Source: Vitellaria paradoxa
Taxonomy: Eukaryota > Streptophyta > Magnoliopsida > Ericales > Sapotaceae
DNA: 64,000 bases
Reading direction: 5' to 3'
Assembly: GCA_019916065.1 (NCBI GenBank)
Contig: CM034241.1
Coordinates: forward strand, 25,290,340 to 25,354,339
Below are positions 10,511 to 23,362 of the stretch, in pieces (the first letter of the stretch is position 1; the number at the start of each line of letters is the position of its first letter). The position numbers and the translations under genes were made by a program. The notes beneath the pieces are model-generated. The model ran no database searches and was not told where the DNA came from. It saw only the letters and a list, made by a program, of their open reading frames with translations.

Positions 10511-11007
10511 CATACCCCAAGCAAAATCAACAGAATTCACAGAATCCAGGACCAGCACGAATCACCTACCCACCTCCACAACAACGTTTTCAACAAAAAC
10601 CACATTTTCAGAATCCTAACATGAACCAGCAAGGAGGACAACAAAAGAACAATGGTGGAGGATGAGGTCGTGGTGGAGGAGGACCAGGGCCAAGAAGGGA
10701 TAATAATGTTCCGCAGGGACGCGTATTTGCACTTAACCATTTGGAAGCACCAGAACCCATTACAGCGGTACCAGAAAACACAGTTATTCAGGTTACCTCA
10801 TTACTCTTTAGTACTTGGGTGGTAATCCTAGTTGATACTGGTGCTTCGCATTCCTTTATATCATCCAAATGTGCATGTTCATTGAAGTTAATACCAGAGG
10901 AATTAAATGGAACCTTAACCATTGATTCCCCTCTGGGAAATAACACTGTGGCAAATAAGATCACTAGATCTTGTGCGATCCAATTCGAGGAGATCATAGT
11001 AGAATAG
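10511..11007 (+). pseudogene. Tekay gag-protease linker and aspartic protease
   Basis: After the knuckle comes a Gln/Pro/Asn-rich linker with a stop at 10663-10665 (within a Gly-Arg-rich stretch, again a likely CGA to TGA change). From 10741 the protease begins; VILVDTGASHSFIS around residues 30-45 contains the catalytic DTGA motif. The frame ends at TAG 11005-11007, where this copy differs by a small deletion from the second copy, which reads on through [16 protein letters not shown]. The enzyme would cleave the Gag-Pol polyprotein. Confidence 0.85.
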
Positions 11008-13172
11008 ATCTTATCTGGTTGGATATGAACACCTACGATGTCATTCTAGGAATGGACTGGTTGTCTTTACACCAAGCAATTATTGATTGTCATCTGAAGC
11101 GTGTCTCGGCTATTCTTCCATCGGGAGCTCGATTCTGTATCCAAGGAGATTCCCGAGAAGATCCAATTATATCCCCAGTACATTCTCGAGGTTGCAGGCA
11201 ATTAAATAGCTTGCTAGCCAATCTGACTTTGAATGAGGAGCTTCCACAGACTGCTCTCCCTCGAGTAGTTTGTGAGTTTCCAGATGTTTTTCCCAAGGAG
11301 CTTCCAGGTTTGCCACCTTGGCGAGAAATAGATTTTCGTATAGATCTACAGCCAAGGGTTGTGCCAATTTCAGTAGCCCCTTACCGAATGGCACTAGCAG
11401 AACTTCAAGAATTAAAAGTACAACTTGAAGAATTGCTCCAGCTAGAATTCATTCGACCCAGTGTTTCCCCCTGTGGAGCGTCAGCTGTTTTTGCAAAGAA
11501 GAAAGATGGAAGTTTACGGCTATGTATTGATTACAGAAAGCTGAACAGAGTCACTATCAAGAATAAATACCCCTTGCCACGAATAGATGATTTATTTGAT
11601 CAATTGAGGGGTTCACTATTCTTCTCTAAGATCGATCTTCGATCAGGATACCATCAATTACGTATCCGAGAGGAAGACATTCCAAAGACAGCTTTCCGTA
11701 CGAGATATGGGCACTACGAGTTCGTGGTTTTGCCTTTTGGACTCACCAATGCGCCAGCAGCATTTATGGATCTTATGAATCGTGTTTTCTGTCCATACCT
11801 GGATAAGTTTGTTGTAGTCTTTATTGACGACATACTTATTTATTCAAAGGATGAACGGGAGCATGAACAGCACCTTCGTATTGTCTTACAAACTTTATAA
11901 GATCACCAACTGTATGCCAAGGCTAGCAAATGCGAGTTTTGGCTAACAAAAATACCATTCTTGGGACATATAGTCTCAACAGATGGTGTTGCAGTAGACC
12001 CAACGAAAGTAGAAGCCGTAATGAGCTGGAAGCAACCGAAGACAGTCTTCGAGATAAGAAGTTTCCTCAGTTTGGCAGGGTACTACCGACGGTTCATTAA
12101 GGACTTTTCTCGAATTGCTGCACCCATGACGCGATTAATCCGCAAAGATGTCAAGTTTGTTTGGGATGAGAAATGTGAAAGAGCTTTTCAAGAGTTGAAG
12201 GCTCGATTGACTCAAGCCCCAGTTCTAATCATACCAGAACGAGGGGTATGGTATACAGTATACTGTGATGCCTCAAGAGAAGGATTGGGTTGTGTACTAA
12301 TGCAATTAGACCATGTAGTCGCTTATGGTTCTCGACAATTGAGAAACCATGAGAAGAACTATCCAACCCACGATCTAGAATTGGCCGCAATTGTTTTTGC
12401 ATTGAAACTTTGGAGACATTATTTGTACGGTGAAAAGTTTGAAGTCTTTTCAGATCACAAGAGTCTGAAATATCTGTTCACCCAACGAGACCTGAACCTG
12501 CGACAACGACGCTGGATGGAATATCTGGAGGATTTCGATTTCACCCTTCAGTATCATCTAGGAAAGGCGAATGTTGTAGCAGATGCACTCAGTAGGAAAT
12601 CACATTCAACATTGGCGAATTTGGCAGTATGGGAATGGAAGATGCTAGAATCGGTGAATGAATTTGAGATCAGATTTGATCAGAGAAATGCTACAGTGAC
12701 AAGTTGTTCTCTAATGGCAATTCCCTCAATAATTACTAAGGTGATCGATGCGCAACAACATGATGAAGAATGCAAGAAGATGGTAGCTCAAATCTTGTCT
12801 GGAGAGATTATAGAAGGATGGACACTTCGCTCTGATCAAGGACTACAACATTGTGGAAGGTTGTATGTCCCGAATTCTGATGGCCTTCGAAAGGAGATAT
12901 TGCATCAGTTCCATAATTCAAGATTTGCCATTCACCCTGGAAGTACGAAGATGTACCGTGATTTAGCACGACAGTATTGGTGGAAGGGAATGAAAAAGGA
13001 TGTTGCTCGATTCGTAGCTAAATGTCTTGCTTGTCAGCAGATCAAAGCAGAACACCAGAAACTAGCTGGATTACTCCAACCTTTACCTGTGTCTGAATGG
13101 AAGTGGGAGCACATTGCGATGGATTTCGTCGTGGGCTTACCTAAGACGTTGAAGAAAAATAACTCTATATAG
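11008..13172 (+). pseudogene. Tekay reverse transcriptase, RNase H and integrase N-terminus
   Basis: The reverse transcriptase is recognised by [15 protein letters not shown] upstream, [50 protein letters not shown] and the active-site FIDD at 11820-11831. A TAA stop (11898-11900) follows in the same frame. RNase H follows with [27 protein letters not shown] and [10 protein letters not shown], then the [14 protein letters not shown] end motif. The integrase zinc domain shows [10 protein letters not shown] and CLACQQ, followed by [11 protein letters not shown] with the first catalytic aspartate. A TAG stop at 13170-13172 interrupts the core. The domain order (RT, RNase H, integrase) is that of Ty3 elements. 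The second copy stops within the RT, after base 11604. Confidence 0.92.
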
Positions 13173-14162
13173 GTTATTATTGATCAATTAACAAAGTCAG
13201 CGCATTTTTTACCAGTGAACACTACCGACACACTCCAAAAGTGCAGCCAGCTATATATTCGCGAGATCATCCGGCTTCACGGAACACCAGTCTCCATAGT
13301 ATCTGACCGAGATCCATTATTCACAGCTCAATTTTGGAAGAGTCTGCAGGAGGCTTTAGGCACTAAATTGACCTTTAGCACGGCATTTCACCCTCAGACG
13401 GATGGACAGTCAGAACGGTTAATTCAGACATTGGAAGATATGCTTCGCGCTTGCATACTAGACTTTAAAGGAAATTGGGAAGAACACTTGCCATTGATAG
13501 AGTTTGTGTATAACAACAGCTATCAAGCAAGTATTGGAATAGCACCTTATGAGGCATTATATGGGAGGCCATGTCGCTCTCCTCTGTGTTGGACCTAGGT
13601 AGGAGAATCGGTGATGATAGGACCCGACCTGATCAAGCAAACATCAGAAAAGATTGCTATCATTCGTCAACGTCTACTTACTGCCCAGAGTCGTCAGAAA
13701 AGCTACGCTGACCGACGAAGACGACCTTTGGAGTTCGAGGTTGGAGATCATGTCTTTCTTCGAGTTTCCCCACATCAAGGAGTCGTACGATTTGGGAAAA
13801 AGGGGAAGTTAGCTCCTCGATATGTTGGACCATTCGAAATCCTTGCAAAGGTTGGGCAGGTTGCATATCAGCTAGCTCTACCACCTCAACTATCACGTGT
13901 TCATGATGTATTTCATGTATCCATGCTTCGAAAGTATGAACCTGACCCGAGTCACGTGATTGATTGGACTGAACTTGATATTCAGCAAGATGTTACATTT
14001 GAACAACAGCCAGTTAAGATCGAGGATCGGCGTGAACAAGTACTACGAGGCAAAACCATTCCATTGGTTCGAGTGTTGTGGAGGCACCGTGGTGTGGAGG
14101 AATCTACCTGGGAGCGTGAGTCTGTTATGCATGAACGATATCCTCATTTGTTTAACACTTGA
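13173..14162 (+). pseudogene. Tekay integrase core, C-terminus and chromodomain
   Basis: The core continues with IVSDRDPLF (second catalytic aspartate) and FHPQTDGQSERLIQTLEDM (catalytic glutamate present), then YEALYGRPCRSP. TAG at 13596-13598 breaks the frame. The C-terminal part reads DHVFLRVSPHQGV, LAPRYVGPFEILAKVG and VFHVSMLRKY (the GPF/Y-type module). From about 14034 a chromodomain-like tail ends in RVLWRHRGVEESTWERE and stops at 14160-14162. Chromodomains of this group direct integration toward modified chromatin. The purine tract and 3' LTR follow within 50 bases. Confidence 0.9.
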
Positions 14163-14199
14163 GTCATGCTTTATGTAAATTTCGGGACGAAATTTATTT

Positions 14200-14211
14200 A
14201 AGGGGGGTGGA
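14200..14211 (+). promoter_or_regulatory. Polypurine tract
   Basis: AAGGGGGGTGGA ends one base before the 3' LTR and would prime plus-strand DNA synthesis. Confidence 0.88.
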
Positions 14212-14212
14212 T

Positions 14213-17200
14213 TGTAATAACCTGAATTTTTTTTCCTTAATTAAATTATTTAAGTGTGGTAGTGATATTTATTATAGTAAAAATCTAGAAAATTGAGCAT
14301 TTGAAAATTTTTGGAATGATAAAAATTAGTTGGAAAATTTTTCGAATTAAATTTCGCCCAATTACTTATTTGGTTCAAACCAAGACCATTAACCCATGGG
14401 TCAACCCTTTTCTTTGACTCACCTCAACTCATTTCAACTCACTTTATCACTCAATGAATTGACTCATGAATAGTTGCTCTAAATTATTTCCCGACAACTT
14501 CATTTCCATCTTCCATATACTCTCACAATCTTTCAAAATTATTTGACTAATTGGACAAAGAGAAGACCCACATTGATGACCTTAAAGCATCTTTTTCAAA
14601 TTATTTAGCAAACAAAATTTAAAGCATTTTGTTTGAAAGCTAGCATGATTTAAAGCATTTGGTTAAATTGTCAAAAAGCTAGCATGATTGTTTAAATTTG
14701 TCAAAAAGTTAGCTTGATTCCCGGATCATGCCACCTCCATACATCATCCCCAATGCTTTTCTTAAATGATATGGTTAGATAGTCAAAAAGTAAGCATGAT
14801 TCTTGGATCATGCTACCAATTGTATAGGCATGATCTTACCTTAGTTGATTTTTTCTCCACTAATAATTTTCTCTACACTCCCTATAAATTGTGTGTCTTC
14901 AAAGAGAATAAAATAAGAGAGAAATAAAAATAAATTATTAATTAGTGAGGCTGAAGATTTGGTGTTGCTTGGAGGAAGAAGAAAGGCTTGGAATTTTCCA
15001 ATTTGGGTGGTGTTCAAAGTTAACTCATTTTTTTCCTTCTCAGACTTGGTCATTAATATCTTCATTGAGGTAGGATGATGAATCTCCTAAAATATATTTG
15101 ATGCATTTTTTGGTTTGAAGTATGAAACTTGATTGTGATAAAAATAAATACCCGTATATTGGGGGTAGGGAAGCCAAATTTTTGACTGAACTAACTCAGT
15201 ATGCTGACAGTTCTCTATTTGTAACTTCTTATGTGCTTCTAACCCCTAAAACGGTGGAATTAGGCTTTGGCTAAAACATAAAAGTTGTAGCCCTTTCAGT
15301 TTTCTTTTCAACCCAAAAAGAATTGCATCAATCCGATTAGTGAGTCAAAAGTTATGCCCAAAATACTGAGCACGTGTAAAACTGTATTTTCTGAACAAAC
15401 TGAATTTAACGTTGTTTTTGTACCTTTAGACCTTAGAATTTTAAAAAGTGTAAAACATGAAAGTTGTAGGTCTTGAAGTCTAGTTTCTACAGATATAAAG
15501 TTTATAGATATTGGAGTCTTGCTCTATTTTATATGAATTTTCTTTCAAGCTGCTATTCTGCTTAGCTTTAATTGATGCTTATTTGGATTTGTTTAGAATA
15601 TTATGTTTAAAGATTTATTTAAATTTCCAATTTCCTTCTGTTAGTTATTGTCATGTTAATAATTTCTATTGATATGAAATTATTTTAAACTGGATATTAT
15701 GTATTATTTGACACTCTAATATTGATGATAATTGACTTAGATAATCAGTTTCATCATAGATAGTTGGATGACTTATTCAAACTAAAATACTAGTATTTGA
15801 TAAAATACCCAAAAGAAACAATGGACTTGTTCTTTTCTCATTTGGTCTTTCTTAAATGAATTTGATTTATTTTTGGCATTGTTTTGTCAACCTAGCAAGT
15901 TATATAATTATATTTTTATCATTAAGTGAATTTAATGAAACTCATTTAATACCTTCCTAAATATTGGAATAATTCTGTGGACATTTGTGGATATCTTGAA
16001 GCCAAAAACCTATGATAAGGGTTTGGTTATAAATAAGATGATGATTGGAAATTTATTTAAATTATTTTTGAATAAAATAAAACTTATCAATTTTGCTAAA
16101 AATTAAATATAAGTCCAAGAGCTATTTATTGTCTTTATATTCCATAAAATAATAAAATAAAAGGTAAAAGGAGCAAAAACTGAGATTTGCAGCCAGTGAG
16201 GTTCGAACTTGCGACTGTAAATCGCAATTAGGGTCGCCCACCCACTAAGCTACCAACCTCGGCCTAATTAATATACTATTAGAAATAATTTTATTCTTAT
16301 CAAATTTGGTACGAAAAATTTGTCAAAACAATTAACTAAAATACTAATTTGTATTCTAAATTTTTTTTTTTTTTACTTGCTAATTGTTAATTTACATATA
16401 GTGCCTACCTTTGTGATAATGATATTGATGACTATGTTAAATTTTTGATTTATTGAGAATTACTATTAAAGTATGGATATAGATAAAGTGCTTAAAAATA
16501 TACTTCATGTGACTGAATAATCTCACTTTTGATTCATTACCCGGGAACATTGCTGGTTGTTATTCAAAATGTCTGATTTCCATACAAGGTACCCTGGGAA
16601 TGTAAAAGGGTGAGAAGAAATTAAGGCACTCGGTGCTAAAGCTATTTTTGGCAATGGGGTGATGGGTGAGTAGAAATGGCCTTTTAGATGAAGATGGGAA
16701 CATGCATTTTATTTGGGAGATGCTCCCTTCTGACCTGACCAGTCAGGTAGCCGGTCGCGACGGCTAGGTTTTTGGTAGGTGACACCGTTGGTATGCATTG
16801 GATGCTAAGTCCATAAAGTCACTGATTCCCAAGGATGGGGGTAGAGGAGGATAGGAGTATGATTATCTTAGGAGGATTTAGATTAAACTCCTTTACAAAA
16901 TTTTATTGTGACTAGCAACCTCTCTTTTTATGTATGAATGATGTGTTGGAATTATTTAATTATATTTAATTCCTCTCAATTAATATTTTATAAATATATA
17001 TATATATATATATATGTATGAAACCTGTGTCGCTACGGGGTTTGATCCCGAGACCTTGAAGATCTAAATCTGAGATCCCTACCACTGCGACACAGACTTC
17101 ATTGTGGTATACACATCAGTATTTAACTATTTTACATATAAGTAAAATAGTAATTACGGTGACGGTTTCATCGAACCGTTGTAAGTATAATTTACATTAT

Positions 17201-17840
17201 TCAGTTGAGATCTATTGAATTAATTGTTGCATAAATAGTATGCCACCTAAACACATTCACTTAATACAGTGTAGTATTACAACCACTGCATATAGGCACC
17301 TAGGAGATTCTGATTACTGGGCTTTAGTAGCTCACCCCTTGTGGGAATATTTTTTTCAGGATATTAAGCACAGGGATACAGAAGATGAGCTGGAAAGAGA
17401 TTAATTTCTCTTAAATATTCCATCAGAAGAGTTATCTATTTTTTTCTTCTTTCCTGCACAGAGCTGGAGGACTTTATTTTTGGTCTGTAATAATTGTTGG
17501 ATGATTGTAATTATTAAGCATAGACCTAATTTGCTTTTATTTGGTATGTAATGTTAATCGCGTGGTTGGGACACTTAGATGGCTCCGTAATATTTTTCTC
17601 TATCTTTATTTTGTGCCCTGTAGTTGAAATCCCATCAAATGGTTCAGTCCAATGACTTATAAATATTGTTTGGGATAAACATGAGATTTTGACTATCTTA
17701 AATGTTTCTTACGAGTCAACCCCAATCTGGAGGAAAACTCTGGGGTGTGACAGCGTGTTATTATCATCTTATTTTTATACCTAACAAATAAATTCCAAGT
17801 CACCCCTGGGCATTCGGTTATGAAAATCCGGGGCGTGACA
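14213..17840 (+). repeat. Tekay 3' LTR
   Basis: This is 3,628 bp, TG...CA, paired with 5717-9399. The main difference is the absence of a block of roughly 55 bp near the start; the rest shows scattered substitutions and length changes in TA and T runs. GTAGA at 17841-17845 completes the target duplication. Confidence 0.93.
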
Positions 17841-18470
17841 GTAGAAGTCCAAACAAAGACGATCACAGAAATAATCAAGACAAGTCAAGAGAAAAGTCTC
17901 AGTAAAGAAGAGACATCGAATGCTACCATTGCAGTAGGTAGTGTAACATCAGGAGACATTACAGAGTATTCAAGAAGGAATAAGAAAAAATTGGTGGCAT
18001 GAACAATGAAGAGAAAGACAAGTCTGCAGAAACGTCAGCCTATCTAGGCTATGAAGAAAATGTTCCTATTATAACAGCCAGAACTATAAGGAGTGAAAGT
18101 TCTAACTGGATACATATGAGGTGCAAAGAGCAAATTCTCCTCGTATGAAGCAAGCGTTGGAGGACTGGTAGGAATGGGAAATAACATTGTTAATAGAGTC
18201 ATTGGCAAAGGTATAGTCCATTTTCACTTAAAAGACGGTAGAATTATGAAACTGTCCAATGTAAAGCATATATCGGATCTAAAAAAAATCTAATCTCTTT
18301 AGGAATGATTGATTTAGAAGACTATAGCTTCAATTTCAAGGAGGGAATAATTATGACGATATCCTAGAAAGGCAAAGAATTGCTACAAGGCCAAAGATTG
18401 AAGGCTTGTACAGACTGGAAGGAAATGTAATGACAAGAGGATTTGCTAATGAGTTTAATAGCACTGGAAA
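17841..18470 (+). pseudogene. Tork-like copia remnant, second half
   Basis: The reading frame broken at 5716 resumes here. A decayed gag zinc knuckle is visible at about 17910-17985: CYHC, then SR, a stop, and degenerate residues ending RVFKKE. Further on, around 18175-18300, the copia pre-integrase block is recognisable as NNIVNRVIGKG, then LKDGRIMKLSNVKHI and NLISLGMIDLEDYSFNF. Many stops and frameshifts make it inactive. The rest of pol (integrase core, RT, RNase H) is missing, so the element had lost it before or after the Tekay insertion. Confidence 0.75.
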
Positions 18471-18970
18471 ATAAGATGAACAAAGCAAAAGGATAAGACC
18501 AATTCTAAAAGGTTGTATAACTTCGACTATGACAATGCTGAAAATGAGTCTTTTTTACTCTTAATCAAAATACCTACAAGTACAAAAATTTCTTTAAGAG
18601 TAAATACATAAAAAAATAGAGATAAAGAGCCACTGAAGATGGCAAAGAAGTGATCTTTGCTTTGCACCCCGAACTAGGGGTGTGAGCACCCTAGCTAGGG
18701 TGCAAGCATCCGGTGGAGGGTGTAAGTATCAGAAAGCACTCAAGTGGAGAGTGCTACTACCTAGTGACAAAGGTGAGATAATAATGTTGTCCGTGATAGA
18801 GATGCAGGCAATGACGAAGGTTACGAAATATTGCACTTAGATTATAGAGTGCAGGCACCACAGACAGGGCATGCAATATACAAGTGCAACAACTTCATTT
18901 GCAATAGCCAGAAAGTGGAGTGAAAGATGTAGACGTGACGAATCTATCCACATTAGGTGGAGGGGGTGAT
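18471..18970 (+). other. Copia internal remnant without recognisable domain
   Basis: This lies between the pre-integrase block and the candidate 3' LTR. It contains several imperfect GGTG(C/T)AAG/GAGGGTG words near 18660-18760 but no identifiable coding motif. It ends in a purine-rich stretch (AGGTGGAGGGGGTGA, 18954-18968) that would serve as polypurine tract. Confidence 0.4.
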
Positions 18971-19745
18971 TGTTGAGTTATCCACCTCAAATGGATGGAT
19001 TCATTGGGTGTGATCAATTTTTGAAGTTGCAAGCTACATTAATTATAGTGTTTGACTCACCTAATTAGCTATAATGCACCGACCTAATTGCGTATGGCTT
19101 GATTGGTGCATGAGTAGGTGTGACAAGAATAAATTGATAGGGAAGAGAGTTGTAGGCGTGTGTGCCCAAACGAGAGAAAAAATAGTAAGAGAGAAGAGAG
19201 AAAATATAGAGAGGATTTGAAAACTTGGGTGAAATTCTACTTTGGTAATTTTCTCAATTTTAATTCATTTAATGAATTTTCTCTCTCTTGTGGACGTAAA
19301 CAATTGTCGAACCACGGAAAATTATTGTGCTAATTGTGTGGTTTAATTTCCTCACCCAAAACAAATATATATGTAGAGCTATGTTACCAAGAGCGATTCA
19401 ATATAAATATATATGCGCACACGTTTATATGTGGAGTTATGTATGAGTTCCTCAATTCAGCTTTGAAAATTGTGATTTTGATTAGATATATTTTACGGAG
19501 ATTGAATCCGGCTTGCAGTTTTTGTGTAGATCAAGGTTTATTTGTTAGAAATGGGCGTTGATTTGTTCAGATCTGACGTCTGATTATTGCTCGTATTTGT
19601 CTTCTTTGTTCAACTCCCTCTTTCTTTCTCTACTTTCAGATGTGCCTGATCTAATTGATATTGCTCCTTCACCCAAAATTTTAAATTTATCTATTATGGC
19701 GGATAATTCCTCCCTTTATCCCCTAGATGCGTTTGAGTATTAAAA
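18971..19745 (+). repeat. Candidate 3' LTR of the Tork-like element
   Basis: It begins TGTTGAGTTATCC directly after a purine tract, the usual copia arrangement. About 300 bases in there is a phrase typical of copia LTRs (GTGGACGTAAACAATTG, then GTCGAACCACG). No 5' LTR partner is visible, so the right end is uncertain. Confidence 0.5.
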
Positions 19746-20389
19746 AGTATCTTATTTTTTTTGTTGGTAATTTTTTTTGTTTTATATAACTTATTTACAA
19801 CTTATTTACTGCAATTTAATTTATTCATTAAAAATTATAATTTTTAAATATGTTAATTACATTCATGAAAAATAATCAAAAAATTTAAATCAATTAGAGT
19901 AAAAAGTAAAAAAATAAAAAATTAAATTTCCGTTACATTTAAAAAAAAAGATAACTTTTACTTAAACGAACATGAATTTTTTAATTACTTTCTTGTAAAT
20001 GTGATTAACAAGTCTAAAAATTAAGTTTTTTAAAAATAAAATAAAATTTTGATAAAAAAATAATATAAGACGGAAAAAACCTGAAAATGAAAAAACAAAA
20101 ATCAATTATTTTGTACAGTAATCATGCCTAATTTTCCTAGTTTAATTATAGTGAGTGAGATTTGGTTGCTTTCACAAATTTGGAACCTTATACGAAAGGA
20201 GATATATCAAAAATAAAATAACAAATATATATATATATGTATATATATAATAATCTTGCATATCAGTTGAGGTTGTGTGGTTATGAAAAATTTTCTGTCC
20301 TCATTTATCAGAATTCCAGGCTTATAGTTTGTTAACAAGAACGTTTGTATAGTTTTTTTTTTTTTTTAATTGACTTTTTTTGTTGTACT

Positions 20390-21000
20390 AGTAAAAGGAA
20401 CATGTAGAAGTGCGTGCATATCTCATTTAATTTAGGTATCTCTAATGAAAGTATTTAATTTGAAATATGAACAAATAACTTATAATTACTAACTTTTTAA
20501 CAATTAATACTTGTAAAAATGTATTAAATTTAAGTATCATATATAAATTTATACAGTAATAATAAAAAATAAAAAAATTAGGTAATGATTTTGTATACGA
20601 AAAAAAGTTTGATTTTTATTTTTTCTTATAAAAGTAATACTATTAAGGATAATATGCTAGTGATATTTATTTTTTAATTTAATTTATAATTTTTATTTTA
20701 TTCTTGTTAACATTGAAATGCTATTTACTTAAATTCAAATTAATTTTTAAATTTGAAAGTTAATGAATATATAACACTGCATTCACAAGAAAAAAATGTT
20801 TATAATATTAAAAATATGCAAATTTAGTAAAAATATCATATATAAATAATTGAACATAGATTGTAAAATTTTTCAATCATAATTAATAATTAAATGTATT
20901 AATATCAAATTATAATAGTTAAAAATTATATACCTTTGAGGAATTTTTGTAAAGTTCTTATTTTTCATTAAAAAATTAAAATTTTTCTTTGTATTCAAAG
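20390..21000. repeat. Diverged direct repeat, first unit
   Basis: It aligns with 21001-21600 over its whole length: shared words include TTTAAGTATCATATA, TAATACTATTAAGGATAATATG and GTAAAGTTCTT, in the same order. Divergence is substantial, so the duplication is old. Confidence 0.75.
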
Positions 21001-21600
21001 AAAACGGAGCACGTGCAAACACATGCACACCTCATTTAATTGTAATATCTCAAACAAAAATATTTAATTTAAAATATGAACAAATAACCTATAACTACTA
21101 ACGTTTTAACAAATTGATATTTGTAAACAAATATTAAATTTAAGTATCATATACAAATTTGTACGATAATAATAAAAAATAAAAAAAATTAAGTAATGAT
21201 TTTACATATTAAAAAATTTATTTTTTATTTTTCTTACAAAAATTAATACTATTAAGGATAATATGTTGATAGTATTTCTTAATTTATTCAATTTATAGTT
21301 TTTATTTTATTCTTGTTAACTTTAAAAAATTATTTTCTTAAATTCAAATTACTTTTTAAATCTGAAAGCTGATGAATAGAACACCAAAATTACAAGAAAA
21401 ATTTTTTATCATGTTAAAATATGCAAATTTAGTAAGAATACCATATATAAATAATTGGACATAGGTTATAAAATTTTTCAATAATTAAATGTACTAATAT
21501 CAAATTATAATAGCTAAAATTTATATACCTTTGAGAAAGTTTTGTAAAGTTCTTGTTTTTCATTAAAAAAATTGGAACGTTTTCTTTACCTTATTATTTT
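21001..21600. repeat. Diverged direct repeat, second unit
   Basis: This is the partner of 20390-21000, directly adjacent in the same orientation, with a period of about 0.6 kb. No coding content or target duplication is seen. Confidence 0.75.
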
Positions 21601-22676
21601 TATCTTAAAATAAAAAAAATAATAAAATACTATTAAATTTGAATTATTTAATGAAATAGTGTAGTAAAAAACAAAAGCAGATGTAACCAAGTTATACAAT
21701 TATGATTCAAAAGAAGAATTTAAATAATCTATTGAAATTAGTATCTAGTTGGAATAATAAAATTTTTTAATTACTCAAACCCTAGTGTTATCAGGTACTC
21801 AAACTTTGGTGTTAAATATACTAGAAAGTTTATGTTTGAAGATAAGATATTTTCACACAAGGAGGTAAAATGTTTGGGGTACAATTGAATTTATTTGAAA
21901 AGGAAAAGGGTATCATATTCTAAAAATATTTTTTGTACTTTTATATTTTTAGTAGTAGTATAGATGTTATTTTTTCATCAAATTTAATAAACTATTTTGG
22001 TAATTTTTAGACATGTTATTTAATTTATAAATAAAGAAACTTATGCATAGGTAAAAGAAGAACTTGCCCGGTGTTTAATTTCGAATCCCGCTAGTTACTA
22101 CTCTGTCTTATTCGGTATTTGAGTCCTGCGGATGGATTCAAATATCCATAGTTTATTCATCGAGTATACAGTTCGCTGAGGGTTAATATAAATCGGTATG
22201 AGTTCCAGGTTAAAAAATAAAAAATAAAAGAACTTGTTCCTTTAAACATGAGTTACATATGTAAAACAAATTATTATCGAAAAAATATTAATTTGATGAA
22301 AAAATCCATATAATCCAAAAGTAAAATAATCGGAGAAACAACTAACTATTCTTTAGTTTACCAGATCAAAACCTTGAAACTGTCATTTCTATATTGAATA
22401 GTATTATTAGTATAGCCTTTTGAAATGCATGAACTCTTATATATTTCTAATTCTAAAAATCATTATTGTTTCTTAAATAAAAAAAAAAAAAACCTAAAAA
22501 ACATTATGATAGTTAATTGGCACGTGCAGTAATATGCTTGACATATTATTGTAGGTTTTTGAAATGCATGTGCTCTTTCTTTCTAGTTCCAAATGGTTGA
22601 ACCATGTCAGTCATAAATCCTTCCCTTAAAACCCAAAAAAGTATAACATAAAAATTTAAGCATAATTTAGTTCAAT

Positions 22677-22840
22677 TCATTTTTTATTTCTATCCAATGT
22701 AATTGAAAGAGATGCAACAGTACGTCTTTGACTTTGCACAAAATGTTTTCTTTGGCTTTGACCAAATCTGCTGCCTGGTGCCATCTGCTTCAGTTTTTCA
22801 GCATCACCTTTGAGGTAGTCATGCCATGTGTTCTTAGGAT
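22677..22840 (-). CDS. Candidate terminal exon of an unrecognised gene
   Basis: On the minus strand a pyrimidine tract and TTTATTTGCAG (ending 22841) look like a good 3' splice site. It is followed by an open frame of about 54 codons to TGA (22679-22677), starting PKNTWHDYLKGDAEKLKQM and ending SITLDRNKK. The composition is protein-like, with charged and polar residues, in a region otherwise too AT-rich to keep frames open. I do not recognise the protein. No upstream exon is visible within several hundred bases, so it may be an orphaned exon, a gene fragment captured by a transposon, or chance. Confidence 0.3.
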
Positions 22841-23362
22841 CTGCAAATAAAAAAAAAAAAAATGCAAACATTGCTGTCAAATTTTCACGTTTATTGGACT
22901 TAATATTGTGATAAGTACTAAAATTATTAGCTCATGTTAATTTTTTTTATACTTTAACAAATAAAATTAAATTTTTTAAAAAATATTTATCCAAATTTTT
23001 CTCACTTTCATTTTATTTTTTTCTACTGTTTTCTTTCACTTTTCATTTTCAGTTTTGGGTGCACATTCATATTCCAAGGATAACCGAAATGTCATTGCCA
23101 TGCACGTTTAGCAACCATTTTATTTTCAATTATCTATTTTTGTTTTCAAAATTTTAAAAACTGAAAATCGAAACTTAAATGGAAAATTTATTTTTATTTT
23201 GGGTTTCTAAATTAAATCAATGTTAGTTTTCATTATTTTAAAATTTCCAAAAACACAGAAAAGGCATTTTCACCAAAACTAAAAACACGGTGTTTATTTA
23301 ATTTCACTCAAACTTTGAAACCCACTTGGAGCAAAGCTTGAGCCAAAGGAGGAAGTAAGAAG

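Larger units (their letters stand above)
5717..17840 (+). mobile_element. Full-length Tekay/Del-like chromovirus, 12.1 kb
   Basis: Both LTRs begin TGTAATAACCTGAA and end GGGGCGTGACA. The 5-bp target duplication GTAGA is perfect (5712-5716 and 17841-17845). A tRNA-iMet primer site follows the 5' LTR and a purine tract precedes the 3' LTR. The interior holds gag, protease, reverse transcriptase, RNase H, integrase and a C-terminal chromodomain in order, the chromovirus arrangement. The long LTRs, GTGACA ends and gag type fit the Tekay (Del) clade. Several stops and at least two frameshifts disable it. It sits inside an older copia element. Confidence 0.92.
19746..22676. other. AT-rich intergenic DNA
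   Basis: I recognise no gene. The sequence is very AT-rich with T and A runs and a TA microsatellite near 20230. It contains the diverged 0.6-kb direct repeat described separately. A less AT-rich stretch at 22060-22220 (with TTTCGAATCCCGC) looks like part of an older dispersed repeat but could not be assigned. Confidence 0.5.

Noticed and set aside
22060..22220. Possible SINE with a B-box-like TTTCGAATCCC.
   Set aside because: No A box at a suitable distance, no tail and no target duplication.
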